The position numbers and the translations under genes are program-made. A stretch of 5,173 nucleotides of DNA, from the NCBI GenBank assembly GCA_017643325.1, contig JAEPNS010000256.1:1-5173 (forward strand). The letters run 5' to 3'. The DNA is from Alphaproteobacteria bacterium (GTDB lineage Bacteria > Pseudomonadota > Alphaproteobacteria > UBA6615). The notes beneath the pieces were generated by a model. That model ran no database searches and was not told where the DNA came from. It worked only from the letters and a program-made list of their open reading frames with translations. Positions within the stretch are counted from its first letter, which is position 1. The number at the start of each line of letters is the position of its first letter. Positions 1-5,173 of this stretch are shown here, in pieces.

Positions 1-35
1 AGGCTTTCGGTGTCGCGGGGTTCGGCCCTGGTCAT
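1..35 (-). CDS. Start of a leftward gene, possibly YqgE/AlgH family (partial)
   Basis: Read on the minus strand, an ATG at 35-33 opens a frame that stays open to the window edge and encodes MTRAEPRDTES followed by Leu (the last codon is CTN). An AGGAG Shine-Dalgarno sequence (ctcct at 42-46 on the plus strand) lies six bases upstream, which is strong support for a real start. Only 11 full codons are visible, so the product cannot be identified from sequence alone. The ending TESL would fit the N-terminus of YqgE/AlgH (UPF0301) proteins, where a Glu-Ser-Leu-like stretch often precedes a conserved GQLLIAMP motif. From memory of alphaproteobacterial gene order, YqgE is often next to a DsbD-family gene and a peroxiredoxin. 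The family name is therefore inference; the start codon and ribosome binding site are seen directly. It is transcribed divergently from the reductase gene. Confidence 0.55.
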   Translation of the reverse strand, partial: MTRAEPRDTES

Positions 36-215
36 GAGTTTCTCCTGCCTGCCGGCGAAAGGCCAGCGATCGCGTGGCCCGGCGCGCCGAATCCGACACG
101 CGATTGTGAGCTTGCTTGAGCGCGTGCCGGGTCACTTCCGCGCGGAAATCCCCTATATATCCACCCGGAAAACACCTTCTGGCATCCACAGGGAACCCGG
201 CGGGGCAAAGCTGCG
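36..215. promoter_or_regulatory. Divergent intergenic region with promoters for both flanking genes
   Basis: These 180 bases separate the leftward gene at 1-35 from the rightward reductase gene, so they should hold promoters for both. The most AT-rich spot is TATATAT at 154-160, a possible -10 box for the rightward gene. The hexamer 17 bases upstream (GTCACT, 131-136) matches the -35 consensus at only three of six positions, so the promoter is tentative. I found no convincing sigma-70 pair for the leftward gene. Short palindromes occur at 80-89 (CGGCGCGCCG) and 136-147. Confidence 0.4.
136..147. promoter_or_regulatory. Perfect 12-base palindrome, possible operator
   Basis: TTCCGCGCGGAA is a perfect inverted repeat. 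It begins seven bases before the TATATAT box and falls in the spacer of the tentative promoter at 131-160. That is where a dimeric regulator could bind. No regulator is encoded in the window and I do not recognise the site as that of a known family. The GC-rich core could arise by chance in this genome. Confidence 0.3.
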
Positions 216-2375
216 ATGATGGCGCAAATCCTTGGTTTCAAACGCATTGCCGCGATTATCGTCGCGTTTCAGGCCATTTTGTGGCCGGCGCAGGCGATCG
301 CGGAGGCGGCGACGGACTGGATCGACGGCCCGAAGGCCGACGTGCGCCTGATTTCCGCGACCACGGGTGTCGGTGACCTGGACACGATCCCGCTGGGCGT
401 CGAGGTGCGCCTTGACGAGGGGTGGAAGACCTACTGGCGCTCCCCGGGCGACGCGGGAATCCCGCCCCATGTGGACTGGGAGGGCAGCGAGAACCTCTCC
501 GGGACCGAGTTCGGCTGGCCTGCGCCTGTGCGCTTCAACTTCTACGACCTGGAGACGTTCGGCTACGAGAAGACCGTGGTCTTCCCGATCCAGGCCCGGG
601 TCGCGAGTGTCGGCGAGGCGGTCAGCCTGCGCGCGCGTGTCGACCTGCTGGTCTGCGACGATGTCTGCATCCCCCACACGTTCAACGCGTCGCTGGACCT
701 GCCGGATGCGCCGGCGAACCCGAGCGATCACGCCAACCTGATCGACCGCTACCTGAACCAGGTGCCGGGTGACGGCAGCCGGGCGGGCCTCAGCTTCGAG
801 GGCGCGGAAGTCTCCGGCCCGGCGGCGAAGCCCCTGATCCGGGCCGCCTTCCGCGCCGACACGCCGTTCCGCAATCCGGACCTGCTGGTCGAGGGCCACG
901 AGGACGCGATCTTCTCCAACCCGAGCTTCGAGTTCCAGGACGGCGGCCGGCTGGTTCTGGCCTCGGTCGGCGCCGAGGACATCTTCGGCGAGGGCGCGCC
1001 GGTCGATCTCGAGAGCGAACCCCTCACGCTCACCCTCATCGACGGCCCGCGCAGCATCGAGACGAATGCGACGCCGATTCCGGACGGGCTGGCGGGCGTC
1101 GACACCGGAGGGCTCGATCTCCTCGCGCTGCTGTCAATCATGGCGCTGGCGCTTGTCGGCGGCCTGATCCTTAACCTGATGCCGTGCGTGCTGCCGGTCA
1201 TCTCCATCAAGCTCCTGTCGGTTGTCAGCCACGGCGGCGGCGACCCGCGCGAGGTGCGCCTCGGTTTCCTGGCGACCACGGCGGGCATCGTCGTGTCCTT
1301 CCTTGCGCTGGCGGGTCTGGCGGTCGGCGTGAAGTCGGCCGGTCTCGTCGTGGGCTGGGGCATCCAGTTCCAGCAGCCGCTGTTCGTGGTCGCGCTCGTG
1401 GTGATCCTGACCCTGTTCGCCGCGAACATGTGGGGCCTGTTCGAGGTGCGCCTTCCCGGCAAGGTCTCGGACGCGGCCGTGTCCGCGGGCAACAGCCATT
1501 CGCTCGGCGGCCAGTTCTTTCAGGGCGCGTTCGCGACGATCCTCGCCACGCCCTGTACGGCGCCGTTCCTCGGCACGTCCATCGGCTTCGCGCTCAGCCG
1601 CGGTCCGCTGGAGATCTTCGCGATCTTCGCCGCGCTCGGCGTCGGCATGGCGCTGCCGTTCATGCTCGTGGCGCTGTTCCCGGCGCTGGCGACCAGGTTG
1701 CCGAAGCCGGGCCCGTGGATGAACACGCTCAAGAAGGTGCTCGCGCTGGCCCTCATCGCAACGGCGGTCTGGCTCCTGTCGGTGATGGCGGTCCAGGTCT
1801 CCCTCGAGGCGGCGATTGTCGTCGCGGTGCTCATGGCCGGCATTTTCGCGATGTTCGCGCTGAAGGCGCGCAGGCCTGCGAACGAAGGCAGCCCGGCGCT
1901 GGTCACCGGTGTGGCCGTGGCGGCGCTGCTGGCCTTCCTCGTGCCGGCTGCACTGCCAGCGCTCGGCGTCGGCGTGCGCGACGACGCGTCCGTTGCCGCG
2001 CGCGACAGCGCCTGGCAGCCCTTTGACCGCGCGGCGATCCCGGCGCTGGTCGCCGAGGGCAAGGTCGTTTTCGTGGACGTGACCGCCGACTGGTGCATCA
2101 CCTGCCAGGTGAACAAGAAGCGCGTTCTCGACACCGCGGACATCGTCGCGGCCTTCGAGACGGGCGACGTCGTGCTGATGCGCGCCGACTGGACGAAACC
2201 GAGCGACGAGATTGCGAACTACCTCGCGTCGTTCGGCCGCTTCGGCATTCCGTTCAACGTGGTCTACGGACCGGATTCGCCGCAGGGCGTGGTGCTTCCG
2301 GAACTGCTGTCGGACGGGTCCGTGTTCGACGGCCTGGCGCAGGCCGGCGTGACCAGCACCGTCGCGGCGCGCTGA
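216..2375 (+). CDS. Protein-disulfide reductase, DsbD/ScsB family
   Basis: This 719-residue inner-membrane protein should pass electrons from cytoplasmic thioredoxin across the membrane to oxidised thiols in the periplasm. Residues 1-29 look like a signal peptide (FKR, then a hydrophobic run ending AQAIA). A periplasmic domain with the pair C147/C151 (VCDDVC) resembles the N-terminal DsbD domain. A second periplasmic segment runs to about residue 295. About eight membrane segments follow between 300 and 585, with the two redox cysteines of the DsbD core, C324 in LMPC and C447 in ATPC. A C-terminal thioredoxin domain (about 600-719) carries WCITC (C627/C630) and a cis-proline in GIPF (P679). 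All six expected cysteines are present. E. coli DsbD is about 565 residues; the extra periplasmic length and motif style point to the ScsB-like branch. ATG codons at 216 and 219 are both possible starts, with only a weak GGGG ahead of them. Confidence 0.93.
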   Translation: MMAQILGFKRIAAIIVAFQAILWPAQAIAEAATDWIDGPKADVRLISATTGVGDLDTIPLGVEVRLDEGWKTYWRSPGDAGIPPHVDWEGSENLSGTEFGWPAPVRFNFYDLETFGYEKTVVFPIQARVASVGEAVSLRARVDLLVCDDVCIPHTFNASLDLPDAPANPSDHANLIDRYLNQVPGDGSRAGLSFEGAEVSGPAAKPLIRAAFRADTPFRNPDLLVEGHEDAIFSNPSFEFQDGGRLVLASVGAEDIFGEGAPVDLESEPLTLTLIDGPRSIETNATPIPDGLAGVDTGGLDLLALLSIMALALVGGLILNLMPCVLPVISIKLLSVVSHGGGDPREVRLGFLATTAGIVVSFLALAGLAVGVKSAGLVVGWGIQFQQPLFVVALVVILTLFAANMWGLFEVRLPGKVSDAAVSAGNSHSLGGQFFQGAFATILATPCTAPFLGTSIGFALSRGPLEIFAIFAALGVGMALPFMLVALFPALATRLPKPGPWMNTLKKVLALALIATAVWLLSVMAVQVSLEAAIVVAVLMAGIFAMFALKARRPANEGSPALVTGVAVAALLAFLVPAALPALGVGVRDDASVAARDSAWQPFDRAAIPALVAEGKVVFVDVTADWCITCQVNKKRVLDTADIVAAFETGDVVLMRADWTKPSDEIANYLASFGRFGIPFNVVYGPDSPQGVVLPELLSDGSVFDGLAQAGVTSTVAAR

Positions 2376-2394
2376 ATTCGCGACCCGCGCCACT

Positions 2395-2412
2395 GGAATC
2401 TCGCGCGATTCC
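2395..2412. promoter_or_regulatory. Inverted repeat between the reductase and peroxiredoxin genes
   Basis: GGAATC at 2395-2400 and GATTCC at 2407-2412 form a perfect six-base stem around TCGCGC. No run of T follows, so it is a poor Rho-independent terminator. It overlaps a weak possible promoter for the peroxiredoxin gene (TGGAAT at 2394-2399 and TATGTT at 2416-2421, 16-base spacer). An operator role is possible but unproven. Confidence 0.3.
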
Positions 2413-2466
2413 GTCTATGTTCCTGCACTGACAATTCATTCAACACCCGTTCGAGGAGGGGGAAAC

Positions 2467-2949
2467 ATGGCTATCAGCGAAGGCGACAAGATTCCGGCGG
2501 GAAGCTTTGCGGTGAAGACCGCGGACGGCATCGAGCAGATGTCGACGGACGACCTGTTCGGCGGCAAGAAGGTCGTCCTGTTTTCGGTGCCCGGCGCGTT
2601 CACGCCGACCTGTTCCGCGCAGCACCTGCCGGGCTTCGTCCAGAAGGCGGACGAGATCAAGGCCAAGGGCGTCGACACGATCGCCTGCATGGCGGTCAAC
2701 GATCCCTTCGTCATGGGCGCCTGGGGCGAGAACCAGCAGGTCGGCGACAAGGTCGTGATGCTGGCCGACGGTTCGGCCGCCTTCACCAACCAGATCGGCA
2801 TGGAGCTCGACCTGGTCGACCGCGGCCTCGGCGTGCGCAGCCAGCGTTTCGCGATGATCGTGAACGACGGCACCGTCGAGAAGGTGCTGCTCGACGAGGC
2901 CGGCGCCTTCGAGGCCAGCTCCGCCGAAAGCGTGCTCGAAAACCTCTAG
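2467..2949 (+). CDS. Peroxiredoxin, Prx5 / type II family
   Basis: This 160-residue thiol peroxidase should reduce hydrogen peroxide or organic hydroperoxides in the cytoplasm. The active site PGAFTPTCS is intact: P42, T46 and the peroxidatic C49, with R127 in SQRF as the likely catalytic arginine. A second cysteine, C74 (in IACMAVNDP), lies 25 residues later, the same spacing as the two cysteines of plant type II peroxiredoxins (about 51 and 76). This hints at glutaredoxin- or thioredoxin-dependent recycling. Length and order fit the redoxin family, and there is no glutaredoxin fusion. No signal peptide is visible. The start is well supported by GAGGAGG at 2453-2459, seven bases before the ATG. 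It lies 91 bases after the reductase gene on the same strand, so it could be co-transcribed or have its own promoter. A strong terminator follows 24 bases after the stop. Confidence 0.95.
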   Translation: MAISEGDKIPAGSFAVKTADGIEQMSTDDLFGGKKVVLFSVPGAFTPTCSAQHLPGFVQKADEIKAKGVDTIACMAVNDPFVMGAWGENQQVGDKVVMLADGSAAFTNQIGMELDLVDRGLGVRSQRFAMIVNDGTVEKVLLDEAGAFEASSAESVLENL

Positions 2950-2973
2950 GCGTCCGCCGCTTCGGGGTTTGCG

Positions 2974-2998
2974 AACGGGGGCTTCGGCCCCCGTTTTT
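2974..2998 (+). terminator. Rho-independent terminator after the peroxiredoxin gene
   Basis: A nine-base perfect stem (AACGGGGGC at 2974-2982 pairing with GCCCCCGTT at 2987-2995) is capped by a TTCG loop closed by C-G, the very stable cUUCGg tetraloop. The T run is 2994-2998, its first two bases being part of the stem. On the opposite strand the hairpin is followed by only two T, so it should work mainly for rightward transcription. Confidence 0.92.
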
Positions 2999-3046
2999 CG
3001 TGCGGCGTGGGCGGGCTGAGCGGTGACGGGTCGCCCAATCCACGAT

Positions 3047-3121
3047 TGTCATGGCCGGACTTGATCCGGTCATCTCGCCTCGGTCCGTGCGGAGATGCCC
3101 GGGTCAAGCCCGGGCATGACA
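3047..3121. repeat. Palindromic intergenic repeat of two hairpins (REP/BIME-like)
   Basis: Two 30-base arms, 3047-3076 and 3092-3121, are inverted copies of each other matching at 26 of 30 positions, separated by 15 bases. Each arm also folds on its own: 3051-3059 pairs with 3065-3073 (nine pairs, one G-U), and 3095-3103 pairs with 3109-3117 (nine perfect pairs), each around a five-base loop (CTTGA or TCAAG). The outer ends read TGTCATG and CATGACA. Such elements, with a GTCATGGCCGGACTTGATCC-like core, are known as dispersed intergenic palindromes in many alphaproteobacterial genomes. Only one copy is in this window, so dispersal here is not shown. It sits in the convergent gap, 16 bases beyond the rnhA stop codon, and could act as a transcript 3' hairpin for the minus-strand operon. 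Confidence 0.8.
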
Positions 3122-3137
3122 GAGGAGACACGGACGC

Positions 3138-3578
3138 TCAGGAGTACCGGTTCATCTCCACGCCCTGGCGCGCGAGTTCGTCGGCACGTTCGTTTTCCGG
3201 ATGGCCGGCGTGTCCCTTCACCCAGTGCCACGAGATCTCGTGCGGCTTCATCGCGTCCTGCAGGCGCTGCCAGAGGTCGACATTCTTCACGGGCTTCTTC
3301 GCCGCCGTCTTCCAGCCGTTGCGCTCCCAGTTGCGGATCCACTTGGTGATCCCGTCCTTCACATAGGTGGAATCGGTGTGCAGCTCGACCTCGGTCGGAC
3401 CCTTCAGGGCCTCGAGCGCCGCGATGGCCGCCATCAGTTCCATGCGGTTGTTGGTGGTCTCCGGCTCGCCGCCCGACATCTCCTTCTCATGGTCGCCAGA
3501 GCGCAGGATCGCGCCCCAGCCGCCCGGGCCCGGATTGCCGGAACAGGCGCCGTCGGTGAAGATCTCGACCTTGGCCAT
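3138..3578 (-). CDS. rnhA: Ribonuclease HI
   Basis: This enzyme cuts the RNA strand of RNA-DNA hybrids in the cytoplasm, removing R-loops and primers. From the ATG at 3578 it has 146 residues, close to the usual size of about 150. The carboxylates of the active site are all present: D9 (IFTDGAC), E47 (NNRMEL), D69 (HTDSTYV) and D133 (ERADELA), with H123 in VKGHAGHPEN. The basic handle (WERNGWKTAAKKPVKN) is also present. A GTG at 3587 would add MST and overlaps the thrB stop as GTGA. I prefer the ATG because a GGTGA lies five bases upstream of it, the GTG has no good ribosome binding site, and MAKVEIFTDG aligns with the family N-terminus. It is the last gene of the ispH-thrB-rnhA operon, with translation probably coupled to thrB. 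Confidence 0.95.
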   Translation of the reverse strand: MAKVEIFTDGACSGNPGPGGWGAILRSGDHEKEMSGGEPETTNNRMELMAAIAALEALKGPTEVELHTDSTYVKDGITKWIRNWERNGWKTAAKKPVKNVDLWQRLQDAMKPHEISWHWVKGHAGHPENERADELARQGVEMNRYS

Positions 3579-3583
3579 CGTGC

Positions 3584-4582
3584 TCACCCGCTCACGTCGT
3601 CGTAGGTAATACCGTAGGCCTCGGGCCCGTCGACCTGCTGGTGGAACCGCAACCGGTCGAGGAACTGGCGCGGGTCCTTGGGCCGGACAAACGCGTCCTC
3701 GTCATGGTTCAGCCAGTCATACAGGCGCGTCAGCGTGAACCGAAGCGCCGCGCCGCGCGCCAGCGCCGGCAGTGCGTCGTATTCCGCTCGGGACAGGCCG
3801 CGGACCCCGGCGTAGCCGCGCAGCAGCGCGCGCGCCTTGGTGACGTTCAGGCTGGCGTCGGCCTCGAAGCACCAGGCGTTCATGCAGACGGCAAGGTCAT
3901 AGGCCAGCGCATCGTTGCAGGCGAAGTAGAAGTCGATCAGGCCGGACAGGCGCTCGCCGAGAAAGAACACGTTGTCGGGGAACAGGTCCGCGTGAATGAC
4001 GCCCTGTGGCAGGTCGGCGGGCCAGTCCGACGTGATATAGGCGAGTTCGTCGACGATCAGCCCGGACAATCCCGGGGTTACCTCGTCCGCCCGGTCCTTC
4101 GTGGCGGCGACGAGGTCCTGCCAGCTCGCGAGCGACATGGTGTTCTCGCGGTGGCCGTCGAAATCCGCGCCGGCCGCGTGCATGCCGGCCATGGCGACGC
4201 CGAGTTCGGTGCAGTGCCTCGGCGCAATCTTGCGCGGCCACATACCCGAGAGGAAGGAGATGATGGCCGCCGGGCGTCCGCAGAGCTCGCGCAGCGCCTC
4301 GCCGTCGCGCCCGTGGATGGGCGTGGGGCAGGAGATGCCGTTCTCCGCGAGATGGTCCATCAGGCCGAGGAAATAAGGCAGGTCCTCCGGCCGGACGCGT
4401 TTCTCATAGAGCGTCAGGATGTAGTTCTGCGGCGTGTCATCCGGGTCGCGGACGGTCTGCAGCAGGTAGTTGGAGTTCTCGACGCCCTCCGCGATCCCCT
4501 TGAACGCGACCACCTCGCCGATGTCGTAGTCCGACAGGAAGGCGCGCAGCTCGTCGTCCGTGACTTCGGTGTAGACCGCCAT
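3584..4582 (-). CDS. thrB: Homoserine kinase (APH-fold, ThrB type II)
   Basis: The enzyme phosphorylates L-homoserine with ATP to O-phosphohomoserine, the substrate of threonine synthase, in the cytoplasm. At 332 residues it has the length of the aminoglycoside-phosphotransferase-like ThrB found in alphaproteobacteria and pseudomonads, not the GHMP-type ThrB of E. coli. The N-terminus (MAVYTEVTDDELRAFL, then FKGIAEGVENSNYLL at about 28-41) is characteristic. The kinase catalytic loop is IHADLFPDN with D199 and N204, and the metal-binding Asp is D217 in LIDFYFA. The start lies only four bases after the ispH stop, with no clear Shine-Dalgarno, which suggests translational coupling. Its TGA stop (3586-3584) overlaps a possible GTG start of rnhA. 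No damage to the frame is seen. Confidence 0.96.
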   Translation of the reverse strand: MAVYTEVTDDELRAFLSDYDIGEVVAFKGIAEGVENSNYLLQTVRDPDDTPQNYILTLYEKRVRPEDLPYFLGLMDHLAENGISCPTPIHGRDGEALRELCGRPAAIISFLSGMWPRKIAPRHCTELGVAMAGMHAAGADFDGHRENTMSLASWQDLVAATKDRADEVTPGLSGLIVDELAYITSDWPADLPQGVIHADLFPDNVFFLGERLSGLIDFYFACNDALAYDLAVCMNAWCFEADASLNVTKARALLRGYAGVRGLSRAEYDALPALARGAALRFTLTRLYDWLNHDEDAFVRPKDPRQFLDRLRFHQQVDGPEAYGITYDDVSG

Positions 4583-4586
4583 GGGA

Positions 4587-5173
4587 TCAGGCCGTCAGCG
4601 CGCGCGGCAGGTTGAAGTGGACGTCTTCCTCGCGCACCGTGATCTCCTCGATCGTCACGTCGTAGCGTGCGCGGCAGGCCTCTATGAACTCCTCGACGAG
4701 GATCTCCGGGGCCGACGCGCCCGCCGACAGGCCGAGTGTGCGGCACCCGTCGAACCGGTCCCAGTCCATGGCCTCGGCCCGGTCCACCAGCGCCGCGTCC
4801 CTGCAGCCCGCGCGCAGCGCGACCTCGACGAGGCGGTTGGAGTTCGACGAGTTCGGCGAGCCGATGACGATCATGGCCTCGCAGCGCGCCGCGATGGCCT
4901 TCACGGCCTCCTGGCGGTTGGTCGTGGCGTAGCAGATGTCCTCGGAGCCGGGCTCCGCGATATTCGGAAACCTTTTCCGGAGGGCCGCGATCACCGCGGC
5001 GGTGTCGTCCACCGACAGGGTTGTCTGGGTCACGTAGGACAATGCGGTGTCAGCCGGGAATTCGAGCGCTTCGACGTCCTCGACCGTCTCGATCAGTGTC
5101 ATCGTGCCCTCGGGAAGCTGCCCCATGGTGCCGATGACCTCCGGGTGGCCCTCATGGCCGATCAGGAGGATGT
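4587..5173 (-). CDS. ispH: 4-hydroxy-3-methylbut-2-enyl diphosphate reductase (3' part)
   Basis: IspH (LytB) is the iron-sulfur enzyme of the last MEP-pathway step, reducing HMBPP to isopentenyl and dimethylallyl diphosphate. The window holds the last 194 codons of about 310; the frame is open through the right edge, so the ATG at 5126 is internal, not the start. The visible part begins ILLIGHEGHPEVIGTMGQ and matches E. coli IspH from about residue 120. It includes the histidine and glutamate of GHEGHPE (E. coli H124 and E126), the third cluster cysteine in DICYATTNRQE (E. coli C197), the substrate-binding NSSNSNRL and the SAGASAPE motif. The other two cluster cysteines (E. coli C12 and C96) lie beyond the window. 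It ends with ALTA and TGA, four bases before thrB, and is the upstream gene of the operon visible here. Confidence 0.96.
   Translation of the reverse strand, partial: ILLIGHEGHPEVIGTMGQLPEGTMTLIETVEDVEALEFPADTALSYVTQTTLSVDDTAAVIAALRKRFPNIAEPGSEDICYATTNRQEAVKAIAARCEAMIVIGSPNSSNSNRLVEVALRAGCRDAALVDRAEAMDWDRFDGCRTLGLSAGASAPEILVEEFIEACRARYDVTIEEITVREEDVHFNLPRALTA

Noticed and set aside
61..79. GGCCA/TGGCC inverted repeat around GCGATCGCG
   Set aside because: Only five pairs with a nine-base loop, in GC-rich sequence. It could form by chance and has no T run or other supporting signal.
153..899. A 248-codon minus-strand open frame over the divergent region and the reductase N-terminus
   Set aside because: It overlaps a signal peptide and a conserved periplasmic domain read on the other strand. 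The composition is Arg-rich and typical of a shadow frame.
1134..2393. A 419-codon open frame on the minus strand across the reductase gene
   Set aside because: It is an antisense shadow of a GC-rich gene. Its product is rich in Arg, His, Glu and Asp with no domain motif, while the plus strand shows a complete six-cysteine DsbD-type protein.
3007..3366. Open frames running through the palindromic repeat in the convergent gap
   Set aside because: Peptides such as those containing GHDRG or SCPGLTRAS are translations of the repeat itself and are not supported as genes.
3641..4615. A 324-codon open frame on the plus strand opposite thrB
   Set aside because: It is antisense to a clearly recognised homoserine kinase, has no recognisable motif, and no good ribosome binding site was seen.
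4587..5126. IspH beginning at the ATG at 5126
   Set aside because: The frame stays open upstream and encodes the conserved GHEGHPEVIGT of IspH, so this ATG is internal and the gene is cut by the window edge.

Overview
The window is GC-rich chromosomal DNA with housekeeping content. It most likely comes from an alphaproteobacterium. The reasons are the ispH-thrB-rnhA gene order, the type of homoserine kinase (the aminoglycoside-phosphotransferase fold rather than the GHMP fold), a long ScsB-like DsbD-family reductase beside a Prx5-type peroxiredoxin, and a palindromic intergenic repeat of a style common in that class. I cannot fix the order or genus from the sequence.

Layout, left to right. 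Bases 1-35 hold the first 11 codons, plus two bases of a twelfth, of a leftward gene with a good ribosome binding site; it may be YqgE/AlgH. Bases 36-215 are a divergent intergenic region with a perfect 12-base palindrome next to a TATATAT box. Bases 216-2375 encode a 719-residue DsbD/ScsB-family membrane disulfide reductase. After a 91-base gap with a small inverted repeat comes a 160-residue Prx5/type II peroxiredoxin (2467-2949), followed at once by a textbook Rho-independent terminator. The convergent gap (2950-3137) also carries a 75-base palindromic repeat made of two related hairpins. On the minus strand, bases 5173-3138 carry the tightly packed operon ispH (3' part) - thrB - rnhA.

How the genes work together. 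The reductase and the peroxiredoxin both belong to thiol redox homeostasis. The first would carry electrons from cytoplasmic thioredoxin to envelope thiols. The second would remove peroxides in the cytoplasm. They are neighbours on one strand, but the peroxiredoxin has no export signal, so it is unlikely to be a direct substrate of the reductase's periplasmic domain. The minus-strand operon joins three unrelated housekeeping steps: the last step of the MEP isoprenoid pathway, the phosphorylation of homoserine for threonine synthesis, and RNA-DNA hybrid removal. Four-base spacing and a stop/start overlap suggest translational coupling.

I found no mobile element with a transposase, CRISPR array, tRNA, rRNA or clear novel system. 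The points most worth a second look are the 75-base palindromic repeat, the two inverted repeats placed where promoters would be expected, and the length of the reductase's periplasmic region.
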